Assembly (NCBI RefSeq): GCF_028583425.1
Contig: NC_072801.1
Coordinates: forward strand, 61,891,766-61,955,765
DNA from: Eublepharis macularius
Taxonomy: Eukaryota; Chordata; Lepidosauria; Squamata; Eublepharidae
Direction of reading: 5' to 3'
DNA: 64,000 bases
The notes under the pieces are model-generated. The model was not told the DNA's origin. It worked only from the letters and a program-made list of their open reading frames with translations, and ran no database searches. A program made the translations under genes and the position numbers. This document shows, in pieces, positions 19,001 to 32,100 of this stretch; the stretch's first letter is position 1, and every line of letters begins with the position of its first letter.

Positions 19001-19720
19001 TAATCAAATTTTATTCACTGATTCTACACAAAAGACATCCAGGCATAATCAGTAGTTGAAAACTCTAAAAAAAAATTGCCCTGAAACTGCCTGCATAAAA
19101 TCAAATAAATAATTTTTTCTACATGGGCTTAATTTTTAATGAAATAATGCTTTCTATTTTTGGTTTGTATTTATAATAGAAAATGCCTTTATTATAAAAC
19201 AAAGCACATTATTGGAAGAGTTAATATTAGTTATTTAACATGCATTCTATTCACAGTAATTCATTAGATGCCCTCACAATAATAATTTTGAAATGCCAAA
19301 ATACAGTGATTTACATAAAACTTAATCTCAGTAATCCAGCCTTTCTAGTACTAATATCAATATTCTTACCATTAGCCCACACTCAATCGCACAGTTTTGT
19401 GTTCCTGGTCCCTAAAATTTACCATCTACTGGGGTGGGGAAGTGTCAACTTTTTCTGTATTTACATACAGGTGCCTGACCCACTGCCTCTTCTCCCCACA
19501 GGTGTACCTGGCCTACCTTGCTCTGAAAAACCTCTGGGCTGAGCCACCTATTCCTTACAAGCGGACTCTGGATGAAGGATCTGTTGCCTTGACCACCCTT
19601 TCCTCTTCCACTGCCACGTCATTTCCTAGCAGTGTGGGGTATCCTGAGAACGTGGGTACAGCCTCCTACCCATCTACTCCTGTGCCGAACCGGCTGACCT
19701 TAATGAATACAGATACCTAG
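9987..19720 (+). CDS. SYNGR4: SYNGR4 (synaptogyrin 4), complete, four coding exons
   Basis: Coding exons are 9987-10082, 11503-11740, 15514-15650 and 19502-19720 (stop TAG 19718-19720). All have GT donors and AG acceptors and compatible phases (0, 1, 0). The product is 229 aa (human about 234). It shows the MARVEL-type four-helix layout of synaptogyrins. The first exon carries VQFFLRPQIIARTLAG, matching the human VQFLRRPKTITRVFEG. Exon 2 holds TM1 (VFSLTVFASLV), the GYQN-LHC loop with paired cysteines, and TM2. Exon 3 has TM3 (WFVGFCFLADQW, family signature WFxGFCFLA) and TM4. Exon 4 has AYLALKNLW, PIPYKRTLDEG and a Ser/Thr/Pro-rich cytosolic tail. Synaptogyrins are vesicle membrane proteins; SYNGR4 is the most divergent member. 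It lies head-to-head with TMEM143 and tail-to-tail with KDELR1, as in mammals. Confidence 0.95.
10766..10975 (+). repeat. Unclassified repeat (CCAACATGGCACC family), copy 1
   Basis: This shares ordered blocks with about 18697-18870: CCAACATGG-GCC, GTGTTT, GTGCTTTTAGAAA, GGCCAGGTGG. It then continues into CTTATGACTGGCTATTGG, CTGATTGGTTG and CAGATTTTTTAAAAACA. Non-coding, in SYNGR4 intron 1. I recognise the style of a common reptile repeat but cannot assign a family. Confidence 0.5.
11741..15513 (+). other. SYNGR4: SYNGR4 intron 2, mostly unique sequence
   Basis: A 3.8-kb intron. A polypyrimidine/GC-skewed patch lies at about 14580-14760 (C-rich on the plus strand), which makes long but meaningless frames on both strands. 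I see no repeat that I can name and no extra exon. Confidence 0.6.
16987..17056 (+). repeat. 5S-rRNA-derived SINE fragment
   Basis: GGAAGCTAAGCAGGGTCGGC followed by CCTGGTT is the 5S rRNA internal promoter region on the plus strand, preceded by GGCCCAGACTAGTCC. Only the 5S head and a little flanking body remain. Confidence 0.75.
18360..18625 (+). repeat. Unclassified repeat shared with 27610-27880
   Basis: Ordered shared blocks with the KDELR1 intron 2 copy are CAATT-AATAT, GT(C)CCTAGCC-CTTTT, GA-ATA-GTCTTTCCC/GCCTTTCCCC, ACCTTTTTAAAAAAATGAAA and GAATTCAGAGAA. No ends, coding sequence or family recognised. Confidence 0.45.
18697..18870 (+). repeat. Unclassified repeat (CCAACATGGCACC family), copy 2
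   Basis: GAGTGGAGGGCCCCAACATG, a GGGCGCCATGG block, then GTGTTTTTAGAAAGTGGCC and GGCCAGGTGGTGCTTTT. It matches the order of blocks at 10766-10975. Confidence 0.5.
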
Positions 19721-19765
19721 GCAATTATTTATTCATGCAGTAAATAAAGAGAGAAAAAATCTATT
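19721..19765 (+). terminator. SYNGR4: SYNGR4 polyadenylation signal
   Basis: AATAAA at 19743-19748, 23 bases after the stop codon. If used, the 3' UTR is very short (about 40-50 nt). A longer 3' UTR using a later signal cannot be excluded. Confidence 0.5.
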
Positions 19766-20600
19766 GCTCTGTCAGAACATTTTTATATATAACTTTGCCA
19801 CTGCTAAAAGTAACATGAAGGTAGAGGAACAAGAAACCCACTAGCAAGTGTTACTCAGAATCTAAGAAGGGGAGCAAAAGAAAAGACAAGAGCCAGGTCA
19901 CATGCTAAATAACATGTCTTCCTATCTGTTTCACTCCTAGCTAAGATGCATCAGTTTGGACTGACATTGCAGAAGGAGAACTTCCTCCCTTTCTTCCCCT
20001 TAATGCTTGGGCATGAATTTTTCCAAGCAGCACCCATGAGAGAGGGTTAATACGTTGCCTGAAGTTTTATATTAATATTTAAGATTTCCCTTATGAGTAA
20101 TTCTAATTATTGTCTATGGTGTTTTTACACATGAGATTGTGCTTATGGCTACAAACCTATGCACTGTTGGAAGTAAGCCTCATGGAATTCAGTGAGTTTT
20201 GTTTTCAAGTGAATACAAATATGATTGTGTTGTAAATCAGTCTCCTATATATACAGAAAGCCTATACTTGCTAGAATGTGTTTTCAATGTATCTTCCATA
20301 TTCTGTCTGACATGGGCAACATCCACACACAACATGATTTGTTCTGGACAGGCTTTTCAGCGTCATAAAAACAAACTTGTTATCAACGAAGAGATGTTTC
20401 TGTGAGGTGGTGTCAGAATCACAGAAGTGTAGCAGCTACAGAAAATGTGTGCTATCCAAACACAAAACATTTTGTGTAAAATAGGCTACACATGAAAGAC
20501 ATGGTTTTAACAAAAAGCAAAACAACCACTGTACAAAAGATAGCATGGAAAATGCAGACAGCCACAGTCAACAGAGAAGCACAAAGATGACAACACAAAC
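19766..20600. other. Intergenic, SYNGR4-KDELR1 tail-to-tail spacer
   Basis: About 0.8 kb between the SYNGR4 stop region and the presumed KDELR1 3' end. No repeat or gene recognised. Confidence 0.5.
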
Positions 20601-21316
20601 AAGCAACAAAACAGTTTCTTTTTATTTAAATTCCCATCCCTCCCACAAAGGCACTAATTAATAGGGAGTGGGGTAGTTTGTTTATTTTTCTATTTAAAGA
20701 GGAGGAAATAATCATCAAATACTATACAGGATTCAGGATTAAGTGACAATGTTTAAAGGAGTAATCATATTCTACTAATATTTTTTAAAAAACGAGACAA
20801 AAAATTACTGTCTGAAGGCATATGAGACCTTATGTTTCCATCTGCTTATTTGGCTAGTCCCACAGTACTAGACCATCACAAAAGGAAAAACTCAAGATTT
20901 CTTAGCAGTTATCAGCAAAACATCCAAAACATGAATCCAAAAAGGGAGATGACCAATTTTCTTTAAAACAAAAACAAAAAAATTCCTACCTTTGCTGCTT
21001 CATCAACAAAATAAGAGTCAAGAGCAACAGAAAGGGAGGGAAAGAATGATCAAAAAGGAGTTCTGAGAAACCGATACGCTAAATTCATACCCCATCTCAC
21101 CCCAATCTATACCAGTCTCTTGAACAAAAGGACCATCATTGTTTTGTCCCAAATCACACTCCCTTAGATAAAAGTTCAGGGTCAAGAAGAGACCAACATG
21201 TGATTAATGTGGTGGTTTGTTTTTAAATCACAACTTCTACATGTTTTTAACTTCTTGTGAAGATTCCCCTCATCCTTTTCCTCCATCAAAGGATCTTGTC
21301 ATAGTCTCATCCTGAA
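20600..21316 (-). other. KDELR1: KDELR1 3' UTR (inferred)
   Basis: Sequence downstream of the KDELR1 stop. A minus-strand AATAAA sits at 20626-20621 (TTTATT on plus), about 690 nt after the stop, which would give a 3' UTR close to the length I recall for mammalian KDELR1. The exact end is inferred. Confidence 0.45.
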
Positions 21317-21351
21317 CTATGCCGGCAAACTCAACTTCTTGCCCTTTAGAA
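21317..21351 (-). CDS. KDELR1: KDELR1 last coding exon (35 nt)
   Basis: Acceptor TTTTACAG on the minus strand, then TT CTA AAG GGC and so on to TAG. It completes Val202 split across the intron and encodes [10 protein letters not shown], the whole cytosolic retrieval tail. Confidence 0.93.
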
Positions 21352-24300
21352 CTGTAAAAGAGAAAGAAAAAAGAAAAATATGAAAATTTTAGGAATGTTG
21401 GTAGGAATCCTTGCCCAGCATTGAAATGAAACTGCCTCTGAGAAAGAAAATGTGCATATCTTCAAGAACCTTTCAGAACAAAAATTCATTAGCTAAGAGA
21501 CAGATAAAGATGCACACACCAAATATAAACATTTTATACTTCCCAAAAAAGCAGATACAGACGTTAATATTTAATTAGACAGTTTGATGCCTGAGGCAGA
21601 AAATCCAAATGATTGTAAATATATATATTAATATAACTACATAATTGACAGTTTTCTGCTTTTTAATTTCCCCCCATGTTCTGTGGTCAGAAGAAAGCAG
21701 TTTCATTGTGTCTGATAGGGCTGGACCTGTTCAACAGGAATAAGTTCTTAGAAGGTACACTTTCATGCAAGTCGTTTATTATTTGTTTCTGGGAGAAGAA
21801 TTGAACAGCTAATTAGTATGTTGCCACCATACAATGAGTATTTTAAGTTTTAATTTTATATACCGCTTTCCAACCCAAGTATTCAGTAAAGTACTCATAT
21901 GAGGTACACCGTCTACCAAAAAGGCTGAGGTCTGACTCCTGCTGTAGAGTGCCCTCTAGTGACCTTTAAATTAGCTGCATCTTGCTTTCAAGATGCATTT
22001 CTAATTTTCAGCAACTTCACACACAAATGCTTTACAAGAACTTGGAAGTCTTGAATTAAAAAATCCCCACCATGATTCCTACTCACACACATCTCACTTC
22101 TTAGAATACCAAGAGATTCTAGTTTCAAAGTACCTTTTGTAATGTAGAGGTAGAAGAAATCACAATAGAGTACAGTTTGCACCAAGCCAGCAACAATAGC
22201 AATGAGGTCAAAGAAGCCCTCAAACTGGTAACGCCAGATCCAGTTGAATAGATAGAGGGCACGGTAGACACCCAAGGCGAAGAGATAGTGACTTGTGATG
22301 GTCTCTGCCTCACCAGTCTTACTAACCATGAACAGTTGTGGCAGGATAGCCACAGACTCCAAGTAGATGGAGAACGTCCAGAGAATCTGAAGGTGAACAA
22401 GAGACATTGTTTCATTGGCAGATGTATTTCTGATCATGAAGAACAGTTTAAGGCCAGCTTATAATATTTTTAAAAATGTGCAGTTACCACAGATGTTTGA
22501 ATTTATACTTTTAAAATATATTTATAATCCTGTTCTTCCAAAGTTAAGTATGGCTTACAAAATAAACATTTTAAAAAGTTTTAAGGCCTCAGATGTGGCC
22601 TGAGAGATCTGTGGTTAGCAGTTACCACATTTATGGGGGGAAAGTAGCTCTCCACACCCAATGTTGCTTTTCCAGTCTCAATTCCTAATCCCCTCGCTCC
22701 AGAATTCCACTGGAGCAACACAGAAAAACACACCTGGTATCTTTATGTAAGAAGCACCCTTCAGGTTCAAACCAATGATCCATCTAGTTCAGCATCTTGG
22801 CCCCACAGGCCAGAAGCAAGGCATGAAGGCAACCGTTCTCCACTAATGTTGCCCCATTCCCTCCCCCATGCTCCCCAGCAACTGATATTCAGAGTATTTT
22901 GCCTTTTTTGTTTTCTTCCAAGAGCAATTAGCAACTGGGAGAAGGGAACTGATATCAGGCAAATAGCAGAGAAAGAGTTAATCTGCTTCCCTTGTCTAGT
23001 GCCATAATGCCCATTCCAAACCTTCCTCCTGCTAGCCACTGTTGCTTTTGTCTTTTTAAAGAATACATGCACATGGCAACAATTCAACAACAACAACAAA
23101 GCCTTTATTGGCATATCTCAGGTTATCGATACAGGCAGTAAACAAATATAACGGTAACAAGGGTGATTTGAGTGAAAGCAGACGTTTTTCAATCGATCCT
23201 TGATTACCAGACTTAAAAATAGGGCTACCTTTTCAGTTATTTCGGATGACGAATCATTCAGAAGACGGTACACCATTAAGGCCTCCGAATGACCCAGCAT
23301 ATTAAGTAAAATTGGGTCTAAAAGATTAGAACGTATATCAGCATACTGGGAACAATGGAGTAGGATACGAGGAACCAACTCAACTGAATTCGAATTACAA
23401 GAACAAAGTCTTGCAGAACATGGGATCTTATTATATCTGCCATAGGTGACTGCAGAAGGGATAGCATTGCACCTAGCAAGTGCAAACGCTCTGCGCATTT
23501 GTGGGGTATAAGAGGCAGGGCAACAATCCCCATTTTTCACTCATTGCTGTGAGTTCAGAAGCATGGGCAGTGGCAATGGAACATCTATGTGTGGGGATTC
23601 TCCATACATCCTCGGAATCCCCTTGGGCCCACCCTTCTCCCCACCCCTGCTGGAGGGCTTTTTGCCAGCTTTTTACAAAAGTAATAGCTATATTGCTATA
23701 GTGTTATGATGCTATAGCAATACAGTAACTGCTATTTTTTTTAAGCCAGCATCCTGCAGGTGGCAGGGGAGGGGGGAAATGGCAGATGCAAAAGGAGTAC
23801 CAAAGGAAAATGGAACCGATGTGGGTGGGGAGGTCCTAAAATCTGCACCTTTCTGCTTACATGAGCAAACCTGCGTTGATTATGATTGTTCTGGAAACAT
23901 CATGCAGAGAGATTTGAGAAAAATTGTAGCAAAGCAGGGGAAAAACTAGAAGGTGGACAATTGCTTGATGGTGTCACTCCAGACTGGGAAGCAAGATGAA
24001 GCAGAATGTCTATGTTGAAGCAGCCTAAAATATGCATGACTCTATGTTATTTCTAACTTCACCCTTGCTTACTGTTACAGAAAAGTGGACTTTTTTTATT
24101 TCATCCACAGTTACTCTAGAGATTTAGAGTATTCTGCACCAGCTCATTTTCTTGTGATTTGTCACTGACATCACAAGGGGTTGGTGCAGCCTGCATCTCA
24201 TCCAATTATCTGTTGGCTTACCATCCATGTTTAGCACTCTCTTCAGGAGGTTCATGCAAAACTCAGTGCCTCATTAAAGAGTACCAGCAATCACTAATTG

Positions 24301-27300
24301 GCTCAATGAGGGCTTTTTTCCAGCTGGAATGCGGTGGAACGGAGTTCCGGAACCTCTTGAAAATGGTCACATGGCTGGTGGCCCCGCCCCGATCTCCAGA
24401 CAGAGGGGAGTTTAGATTGCCCTCCGTGCGGAGAGCAATCTAAACTCCCCTCTGTCTGGAGATCAGGGGGCGGGGCCACCAACCATGTGACTATTTTCTC
24501 CGAGGGCAACCCACTGAGTTCCACCACCTCTTTTCCCAGAAAAAAAGCCCTAGGCTCAATACTTTGAGACGTCCCTCTTTCTAGATATTGCCATGATCAG
24601 ACTTGTACCTTAAAAAAAAGATTCTGTGGTAATCTGCACTTTGCAGATAAAAATCTCTTGCATCCATTCTGTCTTGGACTCTTAGCAATGACAGGGTCAA
24701 ATGGTGCCAAGGTGCCGACCTGTCCAGTTATTTGGGATACTTTCAGTCTGAGGTTACTTTCAGTCCATTTATTCAGTCTGACGATGTGGACAGGATCCTT
24801 GCTGGTTTGGGGACTACCAGCTGCTAGTATGATCCTTGCTCTTCCTGGCTACTGAAATCTGCTGCGGTGGGAGGGGGGGCGGCTGGCTGACTTCGTCAGA
24901 GAGGTATTTAATGCCCCCTTGAGAGAGGGGGTGGCCACCCGAGCACTGAAACGGGCTGTGGTGTATCCGCTTCTATAGAAGCCAACCCTGGACCCAGGAG
25001 ATCTTAATAACTTTCGACCAGTCTCAATGTTCCATTCCTGAACAAGGTGATTGAATGGGTGGTAGCTGGACAACTTCAAGCTTTCCTGGATGAGGCAAAT
25101 TGTTTAGATCCTTTCCTATCTGGTTTTAGCTCTGGTTATGGGACTGAGGCAGCCTTGGTCACCCTAGTAGATGACCTGCTCCAGGAGATGGACAGAGGAA
25201 GGACAACTGTTGGTTTTTCTGGACCTCTCAGCAGCTTTCGACACCATCAGTTATGGTATCTTTCTGGAGCACCTTTCCAGGTGGAGATTGGGAGACACTG
25301 GTCTGCAGTGGTTCTGGCCCTACCTGGAGAGGTTTCAGAAGGTGGTGCTGGAGGACTGTAGCTCAGCCTCTTGGCCTTTGGGTCCTACAAGGTTCCATCT
25401 TAATCTCCTTTGCTCTTTAATATCTACATGAAACCACTACGTGTGGTCATCTGGAGATTTTGGGCTGGGTTGTCACCAGTGTGCAGATGACACTCAGCTC
25501 TAACTCACTCTTCCAGCTGATCTCAGGGGGGCTACAGAAACCCTGAACAGCTGCCTGGAGGTAGTTTTGGAGTATGTGTGGGCTAATGAACTGAAGCTTA
25601 ATCCCAATGAGACGGATGTGCTGCTGATAAACAACAAATCCAACCTGGGATTTAAGGTGTCACCTGTTCTGAACTCCATTCTTGGCCCATCTACACAGAC
25701 TCCCAATTTGTTTCTGGGAACAATTCAAGGTGCTGGTGTTGAATTTTAAAGCCTTATGTGGTTTGAGACCAACTACCTGAAGGATTGTCTATTCCCTTAT
25801 GAATCTACTTGACCACTGCGGTCGTATTTGAAGACCCTGCTTCATGTGCCTCTGCCTTCTGAGATTAGGTGGGTGGAAACCTGGGGCAAGGTCTTCTTGG
25901 TCATGGCACCAGAAGTCTGGAACTCTCTCCTCAGGGAAACTCATTGTTATCTTCAGCCAGCAGATGAAGATTTGTTCATTTTGTTTGGCATTCCCTCCGT
26001 GATCCCTCATTCCTGCCCAATGTTTTTAATTGCTGTTTTATGTTTTGTATGGGTTTTAGCTCCGGTTTTAATTGTTTCAATGATATTTTTAGTTGGTTTT
26101 AAAATGAGATTGTATTTTTATTAGTCACCTTGGTGGCCCTTGTAAGGGCACAAAGCAGGATATAAATTTGGCAAAATAAAAAATAAATAAATAAACCAAT
26201 TCACCATCTCTCACTCACACACACACACTAAAGTCTTCTCCCAGCTTTCAGAAATGGGATCTATTTCTGACATTTCACAATACTATGTTTATCTCAGTTT
26301 CATTCCACATCCTACTCTTGGACCTGATTTTGCATAAATGGGTAGCTAAGGCAGTAGAACGCATCGGCATGATTTTCGAAAACAAAACTGAACCCCAGCC
26401 TTCAATCCTTAAGAAGAGAAAGCACACATGTAGGGAAAGGCATGATACCAGAACAAACAGCAGCCTGTGCAGGTACAGTACAGTATGTTTCAAAGATGTC
26501 TGTTTCCTGGTGCTGGAAAAGACCTTTCTCTGCGTGAGACCTTGGAGAGCTGCTATCAGTCAGAACTGGCGATCCTGAACTTGATGGATCAAAGATCGGA
26601 CTTGGTAAAAGGCAGCTTCTTAGGTTTACATGATACCTCAATGGGACCAATATACGTCCCTCGGATGGAATGCTGAAATGTTGCCACCGGTTGAGGCGAA
26701 GAAGAATTTTTAGGACTAGGAGCAGGTTTGAGGCTGTATTGTTAATGCAAAAGAAGCCCAAATCATGCGCTGAGTTACCTCTAGGGGAGTGAAGTCATGG
26801 TTTACTAGGAAGGCTAACACTGCGGTGGGAATGGCCAGAAACTCCACCCGGAAAGTGTCGTGGTTGCCATCGTAGGTGGCTTTGAATTTGCTATAGATCA
26901 TCCACACTGTGGCGTAAGAGCATGCGACATAAACCACCTAAAGGAGACAAAACAAATCAAAAGGAATCACTGAGGACAACTACACACCCACACACATTTC
27001 CCCACTGCTTTCTATCGAGCAAAAGTATATCTTCACATTTCGGGCATCCCCCCGCCTGGGAAATCTCACCTAAAGATTAATATTCCCTTCTGCTAGAACA
27101 AGTTCTGGTTCATAACTTCCCCTTCTAGACTAGAGTGCCCCCCTTTAGCTTCTAACAGGGCTTTTTTTTTCAACAGGAACGCAGTGGAACGGAGTTCCAG
27201 CATCTCTTGAAAATGGTCACATGGCAGGTGGCCCCGCCCCCTGATCTCCAGACAGAGGGGAGTTGAGATTGCCCTCCGTGCGGAGAGCAATCTAAACTCC

Positions 27301-29146
27301 CCTCTGTCTGGAGATCAGGGGGCGGGGCCACCGGCCATGTGACCATTTTCTCAGAGGGCAACCCACTGAGTTCCACCACCTCTTTTCCAAGAAAAAAAGC
27401 CCTGGCTTCTAACCAACCTCCCATCCACCCCAAATCATTTACACTGAACAAGAGTGTTTTCCACACAGGGATAAGACTTGTGTAGTTTCTGTATTGCTGC
27501 TGTGGCTCCTAACACAGTGCAGCCACAACAGGGCTTCCACGTGGCAAGTTTCCCTGTCCCCATGCCCTGGCAGGCGCCTTCTCCTTTCCTATGCCACCAG
27601 GGGTTTCTCAATTCAAAAAATCAACAATTAAATAACATGTTATTGTTGCATTAATTGTTATATAATTATATCAAGTTCTCTAAAATGTACCTTTCTTTAA
27701 AAAAAAGAAAAGTCTCTAGCCCCTTTTGATGGAAAGATACGTCTTTCCCTTACATTTCCACAACACAAGGGGCTGAAGATTAACTTTTTAAAAAATGAAA
27801 ACTGGGAATTCAGAGAACCCGACACACAGATTGTTGTATCATCATAAAGAGACAACAACATTCAATTGTGGAATAAAAACAAAAAAGCGCCTCGGTAGTG
27901 GGGGGGACGGGGAAGGGAAAATGGCTGCTGTGTATGCAGGACCAAGAAAATACAAATTTTCTCTCCCATACTTTTCAGTACAATCTTTCCTGAAATTTAG
28001 CAGTGAAGCAGGTTTAAGAAGCATTCCCAAACGTTGTGGGGAAGCAGGGAAATAACCCCACTTCCTAACAGCACTGGACCCACAGCAAAAAGGCCACACA
28101 GAAACAGGCTACATTTATTTATTACAAATTTTATACCCCACCTTTCCATCCCCACAAGGGCTACCATTTCCACCCCCTCCCATTAAACTAAAGCAGCCTT
28201 TCATTGAAAAGCGTTTACTCATTCCTATAATAATAATATTCAATTTATATACCACCCTTCAGGACAATTTAATTCCACAGAACGGTTTACAAAATATGTT
28301 ATTATTATCCCCGCAACAAACACCCTTTGAGGTGGGTGGAGCTGAGAGAGCTCTGAAAGAGCTGTGACTGACCCAAGATCACCCAGCTGGCTTCAAGAGG
28401 ACGAGTGGGGAATCAAACCCGGCTCTCCCATTTAGAGTCCCGTGCTCCAGTCTTAACCACTACACTAAACTGGCTCTCCTGCAGATCTTGGAGCAATTTA
28501 AAGATGACTTCTCAGTACTATCTTTAAAGGTTAGGGAATTGTCTAATAATAAACCCTTTTTAGTTTACTACCTTGCTTTTAATGTTTTATTAGCATAAGA
28601 TTATTCTAGCTTTCAGCTTATCCAGAACCACTCAGAGGACAGAAAGCTATGCCTGATGAAATGTTCTGTTTCACTGAAAGGACCGCCAGTGCAGTGCAGT
28701 GGCTAGTGTGTCGGACTAGGATCTGGGAGACCCAGGTTTGAATCTCTGCTCTGCCATGGAAGCTGACTAGCTAACCTTGAGCTGGCCACACTCTCTCAGC
28801 CTACCCTACCTTGCAGGGTTGTTGTGAGGATAGAGAAGAGAATGACATAAGCCACTTTGGATTCCCATTGGGGCAAAAAGCAGATTATAAATGAAGTAAA
28901 TAAATTTGCTTACTTTTCTACTAACATTTAAACATTCTTATTCTCTGCAAACAACATGGCAAGAAGTATCCATACCAAACCATTTGTCATAAAGTTAATA
29001 TATTCGTTTCAGAACCCCAAAGGATGATTGTAGAATAGGAAACATAATTGTTTCTCTTGACCTAATAACATATATATATATATATGTATGTTATAATATA
29101 TATATATATTAGCTAATAGCTAACAGGTATACAGGTATGATGATTT

Positions 29147-29196
<50 letters not shown>

Positions 29197-32100
29197 GGTT
29201 GCCAGCTCCAAGTTGGGAAATTCCTGGAGATCTGGGAGGTGAAACCTGGAGAAAGCAGGGTTTAGGGAGGGAAATTATGCCACCTGGCATGGCATAATTC
29301 CATAGAGTCTATCTCCCCCAAAGTAGCCATTTTCTCTGGGTGAACTGATCTCTGTGGCCTGGAGACAAGCTGTAATTCCAGGAGATCTCCAGCCACTACC
29401 TGGCAACACTTGTGTGTCTTTAAATGCTTAGTGTCGTACAGATGAAAAGTGGGGGTGAAAGAGAGGGATGAGTAACTGAGATGATTGGTTGATGACCAAG
29501 AGTATGGGTGGAGTGAACTGCAGTTTTTAGTTACTGAATGGGAGAAATATTGAGTCTGGCAAAACAGGCAACCTGTGGGGAAGCCTGAACTGTGTGTGTT
29601 TGTGAGAGAACACTCATTCTATCTGAAGCAGGCAAACTGTGTGTGAGAGAAAGTTTATGTATATCTGTGTGACTGAGCCTATGTAAAGAAACTTTAAGAA
29701 CTGAGAACTATCTTTGAAACCATCAAGCTTCAGTACTAGTGTGAAACCGATACACTTCTTGTAAAAATAAAAGTTTTATTTTTTTTTGTTCATCCCTGAG
29801 TATATGTTATTCCTATACCCCATTCCTATCCTCAGGGCCACATAGTCCCCTGAAGGAGCCTGACGCTTGGGCACGTCATTAAAGGGGAAATTTAAATTAA
29901 CTCTCTTGGAATATAATTCCTGATGGCAACAATCTACCCAAAGGGTGTAAGAAGAGGGTTAAAGGCAAAATCTAACTGAAAAATAAAGAGGGTCATAACA
30001 GGTTTCCAGTATACCCTCCTGCCTCCAGCTGTGACGCAAAGTTAATTCAGGCCTAGCTTACCCCCCAAGGCTGTGGTCTAATGATAAGGCCTTCTCTCCT
30101 GCCTAGACAGCACCCTAGCTATCCTGTCTACGTTTCTCATGCTTTATTCTTGTCCAATCCCAACTCAGAGTCCAACTTATCCAGCCCAGCATCAAGCTTG
30201 TACCTTCATTGAGGTGTTGTACAAGGAGATGTAGTTGGTAAACAGATCTAGGTACCGAGTAGTGAAGACAATGGCAAAGAGAACTTGGCTCTTTCCAGAA
30301 ATCCCTGCATGGAGAAGCAGAGGGCAGTGAAACACACATGGGAAAAACCTGAAAATCAGTAAAAATAACACAGGTCTTCTTGGAGACAGTGGCCTAGAGG
30401 AATTTAATTATCCATTAACACACCAGGTGAGTTAGAAAGAAAAATATAGCAAAAGGTTTCCAAAAAAACCCCAGAGCTGGGATATATTCATCAGGATTTA
30501 TACAATCCTTTGCTAATGTATCATGAGGCCTACTTCAAAAGATAATCCACAGCCTTTCTCAGTTCTCTACAGTAGGGAGAAAATTCCTGCTAAGCCTGAG
30601 AAAATCTATACACACATTCATCGGTGGGTTCCCTCCATCCAGCCCTCTTATTCTGTAAGGGAAATGGCATCATCCAAGCAACTGAAGCCTAACTATTCCA
30701 TCTTCCACCCTGTAGAAGACTGAGAATAGTAAAGCTTTATCCAATCTAAACTAGTTTCCACATCATCATTGTGTAGCCCTTTACACGTAAACACACCCAT
30801 CTCCTGCCACAGGCTTGTTCCTATGAAATTCCACAGGTTTTATCCCTAAAGGGACAAAATGAAACTTCCAGTTAGATTCCCATTTTTAACACTTTATTCC
30901 CTTACAAGAGCCAGCATGCACACTCTCTGTCTGACACACATCCAGAGTGGCCATGCATAAATGTATCTTTTATTTAAAGAGAATTGCTATAAAAGAATAT
31001 CGGACTCCATACACAAATGGTGGGCCTCTTTTCTTAGGTTAATGTAAATTGAGCACACTCTACAACCACCACAGATACAGTTTCTTGTAACTAAAAATTC
31101 TATCCCACACTCACAGTACAATCAGAAGAGTTATTCCAGTCTAAGACAATTGATTTCAATGGGCTTAGACTGGAATAACTCTTCTTATGATTGCACGGTC
31201 AGTCATAGTCTTTAATAAAGCCTGCGTTTGCCTTAAGAAAAAAGGTCAATCCCTCCAAGTACAACCAGCGGCCACTGTTAAATAAAAAGCAAACTCTTCA
31301 CTTATCTCAATAAAGTTTCTTAATTCTGCCAGTTTTACTTAAACATTCAAGATGATGTCAAAAGGGGTGTTTAAATCTAAAGAATTTTTTTCAAACTACC
31401 ACCAACCCTAAGTCCGAGTCCGTGGTAGTTTCTGTAAGGCTGCAATCCTGTGCACAGTTTACCCAAGATTAAACGCCATTAAACAAACTAGTAAATACTT
31501 CAGAGTTAGCATGCCTAGGGTTAGACTGCACAGACCTTCAGTTTGAAAGGGAACCATTTAGCAAAGAAAAGATCTTTGAATATAACCAGCTATATGTTTT
31601 ATGCAATCAACCTCTTAAAACACTGGAGATTTTTTTATCCTAAAAAAAGCAAGTACATCTTATCTCCATCAAATCTGTCAATGCCACCTTTTTTTTAAAA
31701 AAAAGAAAAGAAAGCCTCGTAATTAATTTCCAAACTGTAGCAAGGATGTATGCAATAATTCCAATAATTTATTTGAGTTCCTGAAACAAATATTTAGAAA
31801 AATGAAAGAATGGGGTTAATCGACTGCCTAGTTTTATTTTTAAAAGAATTCAACAGCTTGGAAAAAAAAAAAGTTAAAGCCAGCTCATCACTTCCAAAGA
31901 CCATTCAAGAGAATGGGAGGGAAGAGAGGAAGGAGGAGGGAGAGGCCGGTTAGCCCGTGAAGTTACAAGCGTAAATGAGTCAATTACAGGTTGGCTTGGA
32001 GAAGATTCGACACATTCATTGTGATATGATCACGCTCACGCAGCGAAAAAAGGGCATTTTACGCTCCTGTAGAGAGGTATAATGGGAGCCGGGAGAACAG

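Larger units (their letters stand above)
15651..19501 (+). other. SYNGR4: SYNGR4 intron 3
   Basis: A 3.9-kb intron. It contains a short 5S-SINE fragment (16987-17056) and two unclassified repeats (about 18360-18625 and 18697-18870). Other stretches are unrecognised. The final acceptor is CTCCCCACAG ending at 19501. Confidence 0.65.
22387..26778 (-). other. KDELR1: KDELR1 intron 3, repeat-rich
   Basis: A 4.4-kb intron. In order on the plus strand it holds a CR1-type 3' fragment (about 22765-22860), a 5'-truncated LINE fragment (23084-23518), a hAT MITE (24308-24552), a long L2-type LINE fragment (24855-26196) and a small SINE/CR1-type tail (about 26560-26645). Confidence 0.75.
26938..30203 (-). 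other. KDELR1: KDELR1 intron 2, repeat-rich
   Basis: A 3.3-kb intron. It holds a hAT MITE (27156-27404), an unclassified repeat (about 27610-27880), two tRNA-type SINEs in opposite orientations (28231-28479 and 28687-28906), AT and TC microsatellites (29070-29195) and a TA-flanked MITE (29196-29409). The 29410-30200 part is unrecognised. Confidence 0.75.

Noticed and set aside
29410-29900. Possible solo LTR near the AATAAAAGTTTTATTT block
   Set aside because: I could not find paired TG...CA ends or a short target duplication, so no element is called.
30115-30339. 74-codon minus-strand frame over KDELR1 exon 2
   Set aside because: Out-of-frame shadow. The true exon frame encodes [18 protein letters not shown].
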